Assembly (NCBI RefSeq): GCF_000359745.1
Contig: NZ_AQHN01000084.1
Coordinates: 124,001 to 188,000, forward strand
Length of the DNA: 64,000 bases
Direction: 5' to 3'
Source: Rhizobium freirei PRF 81
GTDB lineage: Bacteria > Pseudomonadota > Alphaproteobacteria > Rhizobiales > Rhizobiaceae
Within the stretch, counting starts at the first letter, position 1, and each line of letters begins with the position of its first letter. The notes under the pieces were generated by a model. That model saw only the letters and a list, made by a program, of their open reading frames with translations, was not told where the DNA came from and did no database searches. Made by a program: the position numbers and the translations under genes. This document shows, piece after piece, positions 47,547 through 56,436 of the stretch.

Positions 47547-48821
47547 TTATCGCATGGCAACACCGGTGCTGACCTTGATGAGGTCGCCCGGCAGTACCTG
47601 CGTGTTTTCCTGGGCCTGGATTTCCTTCATCTGGCCGTTGTCGCCGCGAATGATCGTATAGACGACATTCACGCCTTGCCCGCTGGGATCGAGGTTGCTG
47701 GCATCGGCAGATTGAGCGACGGCTTCCTGCATCAGGGACTGGCTGGTGGAAAGCTTCAGCTGCAGCGTTTCCAGCTTCGAATCCGTATCCTGCATGTCCT
47801 GTGCCAGAGAGCTCTGCCAGTCGTTATGCAGGGTAATCTCGTCCTGGTTGGCCTTGTTGATGTCCTGCTTGGCCTTCAGCGCGGTCGTCTCGGTGTCCAG
47901 AAGGGTGGCCTCCAGATCCGAAGCGCGCTGCTCGGACGAGATGCGGCGGGAGGCGAGCTCCAGCCCTCTCTCGGCAAGGCTTTCAACCTTGTCGCGGTCG
48001 GCTTTGGCGAGCTCCAGCTGGCGGCTCTGGGTTTCATTCTTCTTCCCCAGAGCCTCGACCTCGTTCTGCAGAAGCGTCTTCAGGTCGTCCAGCGACTGCA
48101 TCTGGGTTTTCATGCGCTGGCTGCGCGTCTCCATCAGCGCTTTTTCGCTGGCGAGCAGGCTTGCCGCTTGCGGCAATTGCTTGAGCTCCGCCGGGGTCTC
48201 GATCTCGTCCTTGCCGGTCAACTCGGCCAGAAGGCGGGCCTTGCGCATCAGCAGGCGTCCGCGCTCGGCCATGTAGACCACGGCGTCGCCCTTGGCGGTG
48301 ATGAAATCGCGCGCGAAACGCTGGCCGGCGTCGCCGCGGCGCATGCCGCCGCCAAGGCTCACGGCCTTGAGCACGGTCAGATTGGGAGCAAAGGGATATT
48401 CGCCCGGATTTTGAACCTCTCCGGAAAGGTAGATCGGCCGGAACTGCGACATTTCGACGGAAGCCGATGGCCGATCGCGCAGGCCGAACTGCTTCTGCAG
48501 CCCGAGGCCGATCGCCTGGGCAACCTCATCCGTCGTTTTGCCCATCGCGGGCATATCGCCAATGAAGGGGACGGAAATCGAGCCTGAAGGGCCGACCGTA
48601 TAATCGCCCGAGATCACCGACCAATCGCGGATGGTGCCCTCGGCAGTCTGCCATTCGGCAACGCGCACATGCAGCTTATCCATGATGCCCAGATGATATC
48701 CGGGCAGATTTTCGGCGTGGGCTGCACCCGATATGGCGCAAGTGCCGAGGACAAGGAGAGCCGAATATCGGACCGACTTGTATATGCGGGCAAGCCTCTT
48801 GGAAGGCTGAAATTCAATCAT
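47547..48821 (-). CDS. exoF: ExoF-like polysaccharide export protein
   Basis: A 424-residue exported protein. A signal peptide runs to 'GAAHA' (cleavage near residue 36). A polysaccharide-export domain follows ('YHLGIMDKLHVRVAEWQT', 'YTVGPSGSISVPFIG'). Then comes a SLBB-like 'YLSGEVQNPGEYPFAPNLTV' segment, and a long coiled coil rich in Gln, Lys and Glu from about 190 to 360. ExoF is needed with ExoY for the first, galactosyl-lipid step and for export in S. meliloti. It is separated from exoY by 83 bp holding two stem-loops and runs into exoQ with 9 bp spacing. Confidence 0.9.
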   Translation of the reverse strand: MIEFQPSKRLARIYKSVRYSALLVLGTCAISGAAHAENLPGYHLGIMDKLHVRVAEWQTAEGTIRDWSVISGDYTVGPSGSISVPFIGDMPAMGKTTDEVAQAIGLGLQKQFGLRDRPSASVEMSQFRPIYLSGEVQNPGEYPFAPNLTVLKAVSLGGGMRRGDAGQRFARDFITAKGDAVVYMAERGRLLMRKARLLAELTGKDEIETPAELKQLPQAASLLASEKALMETRSQRMKTQMQSLDDLKTLLQNEVEALGKKNETQSRQLELAKADRDKVESLAERGLELASRRISSEQRASDLEATLLDTETTALKAKQDINKANQDEITLHNDWQSSLAQDMQDTDSKLETLQLKLSTSQSLMQEAVAQSADASNLDPSGQGVNVVYTIIRGDNGQMKEIQAQENTQVLPGDLIKVSTGVAMR

Positions 48822-48851
48822 GCAGGATCTTCCCTGTTAATGGATCGCAGT

Positions 48852-48889
48852 CCCGTCAGTACGGGAAACCGCAGGACACATCCTGCGGT
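48852..48889 (-). other. Paired stem-loops between exoY and exoF
   Basis: Two adjacent hairpins: ACCGCAGGA/TCCTGCGGT (48868-48876 with 48881-48889, loop of 4) and CCCGT/ACGGG (48852-48856 with 48861-48865, loop of 4). The first is strong. No T-run follows on the minus strand. They probably affect mRNA processing or the ratio of ExoY to ExoF. Confidence 0.55.
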
Positions 48890-48904
48890 CGCTGCAGGTC
48901 GTCA

Positions 48905-49585
48905 TCAGTAGCTGCCGCGTGACAGGCAGACGGCCGGGATCGTTTTGGCGATAATCATCATGTCGCTGCTGAGCGACCAGTTCTTGACGTAATGCGTGTC
49001 GAAGGCGACGCGGCTTTCATAGGAGACATCGTTGCGGCCGCTGACCTGCCAGAGCCCGGTCAGGCCGGGACGGGACTGCAGATAGTAGATCGCCGAAGTC
49101 TCATAGCGCTCAAGCTCGTCTTCCACGACGGGACGCGGACCGACGACGCTCATTTCGCCGCGGATGATGTTGACGAGCTGCGGCAGTTCATCGAGGCTGA
49201 GCTTGCGCAGTACCGCACCGACGAGGGTCACTCGCGGGTCGTTCTGCAGCTTGCGCGTGGCACGCCACTCTTCCATAGCCCTTGGGTTGGCTTGCAAGTG
49301 CGCATGGAGAACCTTGTCTCCATCAACCACCATTGTCCTGAACTTCAGGCAGCGGAAGCTTTTGCCGTTGTGGCCGATACGGCGGTGGCCATAAAAGGCC
49401 GGTCCCCGGTCGGAAAGTTTCACCAGCAACATCAGCATCAGGAAGAGAGGGCTGATGAAAACCAGTGCAGTCATTGCGGCGGAGACGTCGAAAACGCGCT
49501 TTAGTACTCCACCTGTGGGCGGAAAGACGTCGCTTTCCGTAGCGCTGAAAAAAGCCGATGTGGCCGATCTCGTCGCAGACTTCAT
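48905..49585 (-). CDS. exoY: ExoY galactosyl-phosphate undecaprenol transferase
   Basis: A 226-residue priming enzyme of the bacterial sugar transferase family, almost the same length and sequence as S. meliloti ExoY. The membrane helix 'FDVSAAMTALVFISPLFLML' is followed by the catalytic core: 'FRCLKFRTMVVDGDKVL', 'KLSLDELPQLVNIIRGEMS', 'VGPRPVVEDEL' and 'RPGLTGLWQVSGRNDVSY', ending 'CLSRGSY'. It transfers galactose-1-phosphate to undecaprenyl phosphate to start each succinoglycan repeat. ATG 49585 is chosen over 49603, because GGAG between them serves as ribosome-binding site and S. meliloti ExoY starts at the same MKSATRS. ExoX is encoded divergently, 732 bp away. Confidence 0.93.
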   Translation of the reverse strand: MKSATRSATSAFFSATESDVFPPTGGVLKRVFDVSAAMTALVFISPLFLMLMLLVKLSDRGPAFYGHRRIGHNGKSFRCLKFRTMVVDGDKVLHAHLQANPRAMEEWRATRKLQNDPRVTLVGAVLRKLSLDELPQLVNIIRGEMSVVGPRPVVEDELERYETSAIYYLQSRPGLTGLWQVSGRNDVSYESRVAFDTHYVKNWSLSSDMMIIAKTIPAVCLSRGSY

Positions 49586-50317
49586 AGAGAAAACTCCATT
49601 CATGTTGGCGAATTGGTCGGAAATTCTCGGACGCGTAATTAGAGCTGTTATGGCTGGAGTGTAGGCGGCGATTTTGACTTTTTAAGCCAAATTTTTGTAG
49701 CGATATGGAATGGAGGTATGAAGCTACCTCATCATTGGTGAGCCGATTTAAATCAGGGATTTTCTATATATGAGCTCTACTGTATCGAGCTGCGTATAAA
49801 GTCCGCGTCGATAGCTCATTCGCGTTGCCGAAGATGCTTTTCAAGGATTTTATAGGTGCCGAAGGGCAAGCTATTCATTCTCTTTGGCTTCTCTAGCCTT
49901 CTCGTCGTTTTCGGTCCCGCGTGTGCACACCTGCTTCATTGTTTGGATATATTGCGCCGCAACAATATATTGCAATGCACATTACTGACGGCTCCCGCTC
50001 CCGCACTTTGTAATAAAAGTTGATTGAATTGCGGCGAAAGCCGCATCCTCGATGTGGCCCATCCATATCCGGGAGATTGTGTGATTTCGGGGGAGCACTC
50101 CATGGGTGAATGCGGGAAAACGAACAAATTCAATTGTAACTATAATCGACGCGTAGTTTTAACGAGCTCGGCGCTAGGATCGTATCAATTCGTAACGGAT
50201 CATCGTGACTTGGTTGAATCTCAATGACTCATAAAATATATTTGACCTACAGGTCTGATAATGGAGGAAAGACCTTGATCGCATTTTTTCCAATGGCTAA
50301 GCGGGCGAGGTAACATT
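49586..50317. promoter_or_regulatory. Divergent exoY/exoX control region
   Basis: This 732-bp AT-rich stretch holds no recognisable gene. A perfect inverted repeat, ATATATTG (49947-49954) and CAATATAT (49963-49970) with an 8-base spacer, resembles the AT-rich operators of Ros/MucR zinc-finger regulators, which control exo genes in S. meliloti. Smaller palindromes are GAGGTA/TACCTC near 49713-49730 and GACCT/AGGTC at 50244-50255. Precise promoters cannot be placed. Confidence 0.5.
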
Positions 50318-50608
50318 ATGTATGCACCTCGCGTTTTCATCAGCATGTTGGGCACGCTGGTGGTTTTTGCCGTCGCGACTTACTTTCTGACGAACTCTCT
50401 GTCGACGACCCTGATCGAAACGGTCATTTGCGCCGTGCTTCTGCAGATCGGGTATTTTCTCGGTGTGCTCTATCTCGTTTGGAAAGAGCGCAAGGCCAAA
50501 CTTGCGTTATCGAACGAAGACAAGACCGCCGCGCCCATTGGCGAAGACACGGGCGTCGGCGGGATGCCGGCACCCGGCCTCAAACGTTCCGAACCGTTCA
50601 ACCCCTGA
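50318..50608 (+). CDS. exoX: ExoX, small membrane inhibitor of succinoglycan synthesis
   Basis: A 96-residue protein with two hydrophobic helices ('VFISMLGTLVVFAVATYFLT', 5-24, and 'LIETVICAVLLQIGYFLGVLYLVW', 31-54, quoted in part) and a charged cytoplasmic tail. Its size, hydropathy and position divergent from exoY fit ExoX, which in S. meliloti lowers succinoglycan output post-translationally in proportion to the exoX:exoY ratio. It starts at ATG 50318 after a weak GAGG. exoU follows 90 bp downstream. Confidence 0.85.
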   Translation: MYAPRVFISMLGTLVVFAVATYFLTNSLSTTLIETVICAVLLQIGYFLGVLYLVWKERKAKLALSNEDKTAAPIGEDTGVGGMPAPGLKRSEPFNP

Positions 50609-50698
50609 CGGACACATCCTGCCATATCTTTTGCCTGCCGGCAGGTTGCCGGATTTGAGCCACGTCCTAAGTCTCCGGCAGAACCATTGGAGGCTGAC

Positions 50699-51706
50699 GT
50701 GACCGACAGTGCAGAAACGAGTGTTTGCGTAATCATCGCAGCAAAGAATGCTGGCGACACCATCGGGCTTGCCATTCAATCGGCTCTTCGAGAGCCGGAA
50801 GTGGCCGAAGTCGTCGTCATCGACGACGGTTCGACCGATGGCACCGCAGCGATCGCCGCCCGGGCAGATGATGGCAGCGGCAGGCTCATAATCCGCGAAT
50901 TCGAAAAGAACCGCGGCCCCGCCGCAGCGCGCAATCATGCCATAGAAATATCCGCGGCGCCGCTGATCGGTATTCTCGACGCCGATGATTTCTTCTTTCC
51001 CGGGCGCTTCAAGTTGCTGCTTGCCAATGACGATTGGGACTTCGTTGCCGACAACATCGCTTTCGTGAACGCCGATACCGTACCGGACGCTCACAGCAGG
51101 CTCGACCACTTCGATGCGAAGCCGCGATTTCTCGATCTCGTCGCCTTTGTCGAAGGCAATATTTCCAAGCGGGGCGTCCGTCGTGGCGAGATCGGCTTCC
51201 TGAAGCCGCTCATGCGCCGTTCTTTCCTGGAGGCACATGGCCTGCGCTACAACGAAACGCTACGCCTGGGCGAGGATTACGATCTCTATGCCCGTGCGCT
51301 CGCCAAGGCAGCACGCTACAAGATCATCCACAGCTGCGGCTATGGCGCGGTGGTCCGCGGCGATTCCCTCAGCGGCCGGCACAGAACCGAGGATCTGCGG
51401 CGGCTTTACGAGGCAGACCGGGCAATCCTGGCGAAAGGTGGACTGCCAGCGCCCGATGCCGCAGCGATCCGCCGCCATGAACGGCATGTTCGCGATCGCT
51501 ACGAGCTACGGCATTTCCTGGATATCAAATCGCAATCGGGTCTCGCTGCGGCTGCGAGCTACGCGCTTCGCCACCCCTTTGCCATACCGGCCATAGCTGG
51601 CGGAATCTTTGCCGACAAAACCGAACGCTTCCGCAAGGTCGGCTCGCCGATCGCGCATTCGGGAGCAAACGGCCTGCGTTATCTTCTGCAGGCCGCTCCG
51701 GAATAG
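50699..51706 (+). CDS. exoU: ExoU glucosyltransferase
   Basis: A 335-residue GT2 family (GT-A fold) enzyme. 'VCVIIAAKNAGDTIGLAIQS' opens the domain, 'VVVIDDGSTDGTAA' binds the nucleotide, and 'GILDADDFFFPGRF' is the D-x-D metal site. 'LRLGEDYDLYARAL' is the E-D acceptor motif. It adds a late (side-chain) glucose to the succinoglycan repeat by analogy with S. meliloti. GTG 50699 with GGAGG at 50689-50693 is favoured over TTG 50687. It is followed convergently by exoV after 12 bp. Confidence 0.88.
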   Translation: MTDSAETSVCVIIAAKNAGDTIGLAIQSALREPEVAEVVVIDDGSTDGTAAIAARADDGSGRLIIREFEKNRGPAAARNHAIEISAAPLIGILDADDFFFPGRFKLLLANDDWDFVADNIAFVNADTVPDAHSRLDHFDAKPRFLDLVAFVEGNISKRGVRRGEIGFLKPLMRRSFLEAHGLRYNETLRLGEDYDLYARALAKAARYKIIHSCGYGAVVRGDSLSGRHRTEDLRRLYEADRAILAKGGLPAPDAAAIRRHERHVRDRYELRHFLDIKSQSGLAAAASYALRHPFAIPAIAGGIFADKTERFRKVGSPIAHSGANGLRYLLQAAPE

Positions 51707-51718
51707 GGCTATCTTAAT

Positions 51719-52663
51719 TTACAGGTAATCGCGGCGCACGCCTTCGATCACGTTCAGAAGGCGCTCCTTGCAGGCAGCAAGTGTGCCGTCCTTGCTCAAT
51801 TGCGGCTTCGCCTTGCTCGCCTGCCAGAGGGCAAGCGCTGAAGGCATGGCGAGCGCCTGCTTGGCCATCACACGAAGCGTCGTCTGTTCGGGGTCGGCAA
51901 GCAGGACGGTTCCCCCGTGCCGCCGCTTTTCGAGATCGGTTGCCGCCTGCTGATTGCGCTCGAAACCGACACCCCAGAATTTGGCGCCTTTGGCGATCGC
52001 TTCCGCACGGGTGGAGACTGGAATGTGCTTCGGCGCATAAGTGACGCCGAGCGAACGCGCCCAGTCGTTCCATTTGAAGCTGTTGATCGAACGCGAGGAG
52101 CTGACCGCGATCCACGGAACGCGGAAGGCGTCGGCAAGAATAGCACCATGCATGGATTCCGCCACGATCAGCTCGGATGTCGCAATCTCGCGGATTACGG
52201 CTTTCGCCTCGCCGCGCGGGTCCAGATAGGAAAGCCCGACGGTTTTGCAGATCTCGGGCCAGATACCAGCGGCAGCGGATTCCCAATGCGGTATGAAGGT
52301 GCGCCGGCCTGATTTCGACAGGTTCTGGAATTCAGGCATCTCCGTCACGAGCACGGCCGGGTCGACAATGCCCATTTCGACCGGCAGGCCGGCTTTTTGC
52401 GCCGTCATCGGGCCACGGACGCAGCGGACGTCCCACTGAGAACTGTCGCCCATGTCGGGAAGTGAGCCGTAGCCGAAGCCGCTGCCGATGACGAGCTTGC
52501 GCCCATCGGCCGGCAGGATCTCCGTGTTGAGGACCGTGCCGACGCCGACCAGCAAGGTCTCTTCATGGGCATTGCGAAGGCCGGGAAGCAGGAAGTCCCA
52601 GAGCCAGAGATTGAGGTCGTCACCGAAATTGCCATGGGTGGATTCCCAGTGGAACGGCTTCAT
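51719..52663 (-). CDS. exoV: ExoV pyruvyltransferase
   Basis: A 314-residue polysaccharide pyruvyl transferase. Family segments are 'HGNFGDDLNLWLWDFLLPG' at the N-terminus, 'GSGFGYGSLPD' near 80, and the C-terminal 'LIVAESMHGAILADAFRVPW', the S-M-H-G motif of the family. It attaches a 4,6-pyruvyl ketal to the terminal glucose of the repeat, using phosphoenolpyruvate. It is the second gene of the exoW-exoV minus-strand unit, 88 bp after exoW, as in S. meliloti. Confidence 0.9.
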   Translation of the reverse strand: MKPFHWESTHGNFGDDLNLWLWDFLLPGLRNAHEETLLVGVGTVLNTEILPADGRKLVIGSGFGYGSLPDMGDSSQWDVRCVRGPMTAQKAGLPVEMGIVDPAVLVTEMPEFQNLSKSGRRTFIPHWESAAAGIWPEICKTVGLSYLDPRGEAKAVIREIATSELIVAESMHGAILADAFRVPWIAVSSSRSINSFKWNDWARSLGVTYAPKHIPVSTRAEAIAKGAKFWGVGFERNQQAATDLEKRRHGGTVLLADPEQTTLRVMAKQALAMPSALALWQASKAKPQLSKDGTLAACKERLLNVIEGVRRDYL

Positions 52664-52751
52664 GCAGGACTCCTTGCTGATCCAAACGATAGCGGGGCAT
52701 GCCGTAATTATCTTCGATGCGGCATGAGCAGCCTATGCTGCGCTGCAAAAT

Positions 52752-53711
52752 CTAGGGCGCGAGTTTGCCGACGGCAAGCTGCATGGCGCTTTGTAAAATT
52801 CCAGGGTCGCGCAAGGCCCATTTCGCCAGAAGTCCGAGCTGAGGCATGCGCCGGCTTTTTACCTGCCGAGCCTGGCTCCAGAGCGCCTGGCGGCGAGCAC
52901 GGTTCTTGTAGAGTCTGATGGCGGCGACATCCTGCGGCCGCCGCGAAAATCTCTGCTCCAGCGTATTGAGTGCCGTCCACGTGTTGAACTGCTGGCGCAG
53001 GAATTGCGGCGAGTCATTATCGATGCTGTGAAAGATATTCACGCCTTCGCCGCGCCGCGCACCGGCATCTTCGCACAGCAGCACACGCTTGGCTGCAAGG
53101 ACGCAGTCGCAGAAGAAAAGCACGTCTTCTGCGGCCAGCCGCAACGCCGGCTCGAAGCGGATTTTTTCGAAAAGCGGGCGCCCGATCACCATGCAGGACA
53201 TGTGCAGGAAGCTCCAGTCCTGCAGCATGACGCTGGCGATATTGGGGATTTCGACCACGGCAGGCCTGTCCGACAACCGTATCGTATCTGCCGATTTCCC
53301 GAGTTCCGCGATGCTGAAATGATAATAGAACTCCGTGCCGCCATCGATGGAGTCCCAATAGCAATCGGCGTTGTGGTGGGTCAGGGTGCCGAATGCATTG
53401 CTGAGGTGCTCCGGTGCCCATTCGTCATCGGAATCGAGGAACGCCACGAACCTGCTTTCGGCCGGCACGTTGTTGAGACCGGTGTTGCGTGCGCCTCCCG
53501 GTCCCGCATTGGTCTGGCGGATCACCCGGATGTGTTTTCGCTCCTTGCTGCTCAGCGATTGCAGCTCGCTTTCTGCCGGAAGGGGAGATTCATCGTCGAC
53601 GATGAGAATATCGAAATCCTGAAATGTCTGCCGGGATATCGATCTCAGGGCGCGTTGCAGAACGCCGGTTTGCTTCTGATAGAAGGGAATAACAATCGTG
53701 ATTGACGCCAT
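52752..53711 (-). CDS. exoW: ExoW glucosyltransferase
   Basis: A 319-residue GT2 enzyme, the same length as S. meliloti ExoW. 'ITIVIPFYQKQTGVLQRALR' starts the domain. 'ILIVDDESPLPAES' and 'FVAFLDSDDEWAPEHL' carry the nucleotide- and metal-binding Asp residues. 'RLAAEDVLFFCDCVL' is the acceptor-side E-D motif. It adds a terminal side-chain glucose, the one later pyruvylated by ExoV. In S. meliloti exoT and exoI lie beyond exoW toward exoH. Here the upstream side is 653 bp of non-coding DNA. Confidence 0.9.
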   Translation of the reverse strand: MASITIVIPFYQKQTGVLQRALRSISRQTFQDFDILIVDDESPLPAESELQSLSSKERKHIRVIRQTNAGPGGARNTGLNNVPAESRFVAFLDSDDEWAPEHLSNAFGTLTHHNADCYWDSIDGGTEFYYHFSIAELGKSADTIRLSDRPAVVEIPNIASVMLQDWSFLHMSCMVIGRPLFEKIRFEPALRLAAEDVLFFCDCVLAAKRVLLCEDAGARRGEGVNIFHSIDNDSPQFLRQQFNTWTALNTLEQRFSRRPQDVAAIRLYKNRARRQALWSQARQVKSRRMPQLGLLAKWALRDPGILQSAMQLAVGKLAP

Positions 53712-54364
53712 TTTCCCGCCTTTACGGTTTCGATTCAGGGGCTTGTGGTGTCGTCTCTTGCGGACGTAACCAGCGGCTCTTCGGCTGCATCAACCGCCAT
53801 TCTCCGGTTGCCTGACCGGCCGTGAATGCCGCCGTGACGCCAAGAGGTAGCGCCCATTCGATGCGGAGCAATGTCGAAGAGCGAGATTTTCTGGAACTTT
53901 ATTCACGCAAGGCGGAGATCGCCGAACTACGCGTCGCTGAACCATTTTGAGATATTGCGCGCCGGGATCGAACGTTGCTGCATCTACAGGGGGAGCCATG
54001 CCAAGCCACTTTCCCACAAGGATTGCAGGTTTGTCGCATTTTGGTCACTCTTCACACGCTCAAATCTGCTGCGCTGCAAAAAATCTTCACTCTCCGGCAA
54101 AAAAATCGAAGTGGGCTGGTCGCTTCCCTCAAAAGCCGACGCCCGGATATCGAGTGGCGGCTAAATGCCTCTCACAGCTAGGTTTTTCTTCGATCTAAAT
54201 CGATTGTTTCCTCCTTGAGGCGGCGCAAAACGGTGTTTCCGGCGCCTGCGTGCACACCATTTTCCGCTCATTTTTGCTGCGCCGCCATATTCCCTTTCCA
54301 GAGAGCGCCCTAGGTTATCGTCTGCGAGCCTTGCTCTGCTCTCATTGAAACGGCTGCGAGGGGG
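53712..54364. other. Non-coding gap where exoT/exoI are expected
   Basis: No reading frame in this 653-bp stretch resembles a known protein. The short open frames are unsupported by ribosome-binding sites or family motifs. The sequence is visibly AT-richer than the flanking exo genes in places. The 3' part holds a nested inverted repeat, GGCGGCGCA (54219-54227) with TGCGCCGCC (54278-54286), enclosing GGTGT/ACACC. The last 100 bp probably contain the promoter of the exoHKLAMONP operon. Confidence 0.55.
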
Positions 54365-55519
54365 ATGCGGCCCGAAGAAGGGGTGACAGACATCGTGAAT
54401 GTGACTGCCAGTGTGTCTTCGCGGATAAACCTCATGCGTATCGTGCTTATCTCGGGCATCCTCTTTGTCCATATACCGTTCGATATGCAAAGCAGCCCGT
54501 TCAGTGGTGCTTACGGCCTTTTCGATTGGCTGCGAGTATTTCTGCGTGACAGTTTGTTTCGAGTTGGAGTTCCCTGCTTGAGTGCGATCTCGGGTTATCT
54601 GTTGTTTCGTAATGGATCGGCATCGATAGAATATGGAAAGACGATCCAGCGAAAGACGAAGACGGTCATGTTGCCGTTTCTTCTCTGGAATTGTACTTTC
54701 TTTCTATTCGTCCTGATCCTCCAATATTACGGAATCGGAGATGGATATATGCCGGATCTATCGGAAGCCAGCCCGCATACACTATCGACTCTCCTGTTTG
54801 CGATCGACGGTACGCCGATTAATCTGCCGCTCTATTTCCTGCGCGATCTGTTCGTCTGCATCATTATATCGCCTCTTCTGGCGTTTCTCATTCTGCGCGC
54901 ACCGTTGCTGACCTTGGCATTTCTGCTTCTACTTGCAGCTTGGCCGATATCGCTCGGTATCGTGTTGCGGAATTCTATTCTGTTCAGTTTCAGCTTTGGC
55001 ATCTATCTCAGCCTCTATCGTGTCGACGTCACGATCATGGATCGCTATGCCGCCTTGATCGTACCTACCTTCATCGCGCTTGCCGCTCTTCTGGCAACTG
55101 CTGCGTACATGAACGGTCCTGATTTGCCGTTGTGGCTCGAGGTCTGCCGCAATCTGATGGTGTTGGTCGGTATTCCGGGCTTCTGGGCGCTGTCGGCGAT
55201 CCTGATCCGCAGTCGCGTCGGGCAGGGCCTTGCGGCAACCGGTAGTCTCAGCTTCTGGATCTTCTGCGCCCATTATCCGCTGCTTTTCTGCCTCTGGGTT
55301 CTTTGGAACCGCGGTGGCAGCGAAGTTTATCCGATCTTCTATCTTCTGGCGGTAGCACTCGCCTTGCTGCTGCTGCCCCTGACCAATGGCATGGCGCGCA
55401 ATGCCCTGCCAAGCTTCTACAACCTGCTGACAGGCAGCCGGGTGCGCCCGCAAACTGGCGCCCTCGCAGTCCAGAGCCGCACCGCCGAGGATCGGCGTGT
55501 GCGTTCCAAGCAAAGGTGA
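54365..55519 (+). CDS. exoH: ExoH-like succinyltransferase
   Basis: A 384-residue acyltransferase-3 family membrane protein with about ten helices. 'LMRIVLISGILFVHIPFDM' carries the conserved His (H in 'LFVHIP'), and 'RVGVPCLSAISGYLLFRNG' is the second family segment. ExoH succinylates the repeat in S. meliloti, which is needed for ExoK cleavage and low-molecular-weight succinoglycan. Position between the exoW side and exoK is conserved. ATG 54365 follows GAGGGGG closely. GTG codons at 54383-54401 are alternatives. The 3' end is 4 bp before the exoK start. Confidence 0.88.
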   Translation: MRPEEGVTDIVNVTASVSSRINLMRIVLISGILFVHIPFDMQSSPFSGAYGLFDWLRVFLRDSLFRVGVPCLSAISGYLLFRNGSASIEYGKTIQRKTKTVMLPFLLWNCTFFLFVLILQYYGIGDGYMPDLSEASPHTLSTLLFAIDGTPINLPLYFLRDLFVCIIISPLLAFLILRAPLLTLAFLLLLAAWPISLGIVLRNSILFSFSFGIYLSLYRVDVTIMDRYAALIVPTFIALAALLATAAYMNGPDLPLWLEVCRNLMVLVGIPGFWALSAILIRSRVGQGLAATGSLSFWIFCAHYPLLFCLWVLWNRGGSEVYPIFYLLAVALALLLLPLTNGMARNALPSFYNLLTGSRVRPQTGALAVQSRTAEDRRVRSKQR

Positions 55520-55523
55520 TGCC

Positions 55524-56330
55524 ATGACGACATCGAAGAAAAACTACGTGCAAGGACTTGGTCTTGCTGCAATCGCTCTCGTGAGCGCTTGCTTTCTGCC
55601 GCAGGCAGCATCCGCAGAGGATGCGCAGCAGTCGGGCGCGTCCTTCGTCGACAATTTCGAGCGCATCGATACCGGCCGCTGGTACATCTCCGATGGCTGG
55701 AACAATGGGCCGCACCAGAACTGCACCTGGTCGCGAAAGCAGGTGACCATCAAGGACGGCATGCTGCAATTGCAGTTCGTCCAGTCCAAGACAGGCGAGC
55801 GCAACTATGCCTGCGGCGAGATCCAGACGACCAAGCGTTACGGTTACGGCACCTATGAGGCGCGTTATCGCACGGCCACCGGGCCTGGCCTGAACTCCGC
55901 CTTCTTCACCTATATCGGCCCGACCGACAAGAAACCGCATGACGAGATCGATTTCGAAGTGCTCGGCAAGAACGCCGGTCAGGTTCAGGTCAACCAATAT
56001 ATCTCCGCCAAGGGCGGTAACGAGAAGCTGGCACCGGTTTCCGGCGGCGCCGATCAGGGCTTCAACGACTACGCCTTCATCTGGGAGAAGGATCGCCTGC
56101 GCTATTACGTGAACGGCAAGCTTGTCCAGGACGTAACGGATCCCTCGAAGATACCGTCAAATGCCCAGAAGATCTTCTTCAGCCTGTGGGGCACCGACAC
56201 CTTGAGTGGCTGGATGGGCAAGTTCGCCTATAGCGGTGAGCCCGCAACCATGCAGATCAAGCGGGTTGCCTTCACTGCTCCGGGCGAGAAGTGCCTATTC
56301 CCGGAATCGATCACCTGCAAGATCAACTGA
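55524..56330 (+). CDS. exoK: ExoK endo-beta-1,3-1,4-glycanase (GH16)
   Basis: A 268-residue secreted glycanase. A signal peptide ('GLGLAAIALVSACFLPQAASA', residues about 11-31) precedes a GH16 jelly-roll. The catalytic motif E-I-D-x-E is present as 'DEIDFEVLG', with both Glu residues. It trims nascent succinoglycan outside the cell to shorter chains. ATG 55524 is used. The frame is open from 55497 but lacks a good start there. AAGGTGATGCC precedes the start, overlapping the end of exoH. exoL follows after 106 bp. Confidence 0.92.
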   Translation: MTTSKKNYVQGLGLAAIALVSACFLPQAASAEDAQQSGASFVDNFERIDTGRWYISDGWNNGPHQNCTWSRKQVTIKDGMLQLQFVQSKTGERNYACGEIQTTKRYGYGTYEARYRTATGPGLNSAFFTYIGPTDKKPHDEIDFEVLGKNAGQVQVNQYISAKGGNEKLAPVSGGADQGFNDYAFIWEKDRLRYYVNGKLVQDVTDPSKIPSNAQKIFFSLWGTDTLSGWMGKFAYSGEPATMQIKRVAFTAPGEKCLFPESITCKIN

Positions 56331-56436
56331 ACCTGACCGGTCGCGGGGCGCCGTCCGCGACCGATCGCAATGTCGCCGTGCAACACCGACCACACGAGGC
56401 GCCTGGTTTAAGCCGGGCGTGGAAGCGGAAATTTTG

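Noticed and set aside
50024..50227. 67-residue open frame in the exoY/exoX region
   Set aside because: Its start lacks a ribosome-binding site, the sequence has no family resemblance, and it overlaps the probable regulatory region.
53790..54164. Short frames on both strands in the exoW-exoH gap as exoT or exoI remnants
   Set aside because: They contain no membrane helices or motifs expected of a flippase or nuclease-like protein, so I cannot call pseudogenes.
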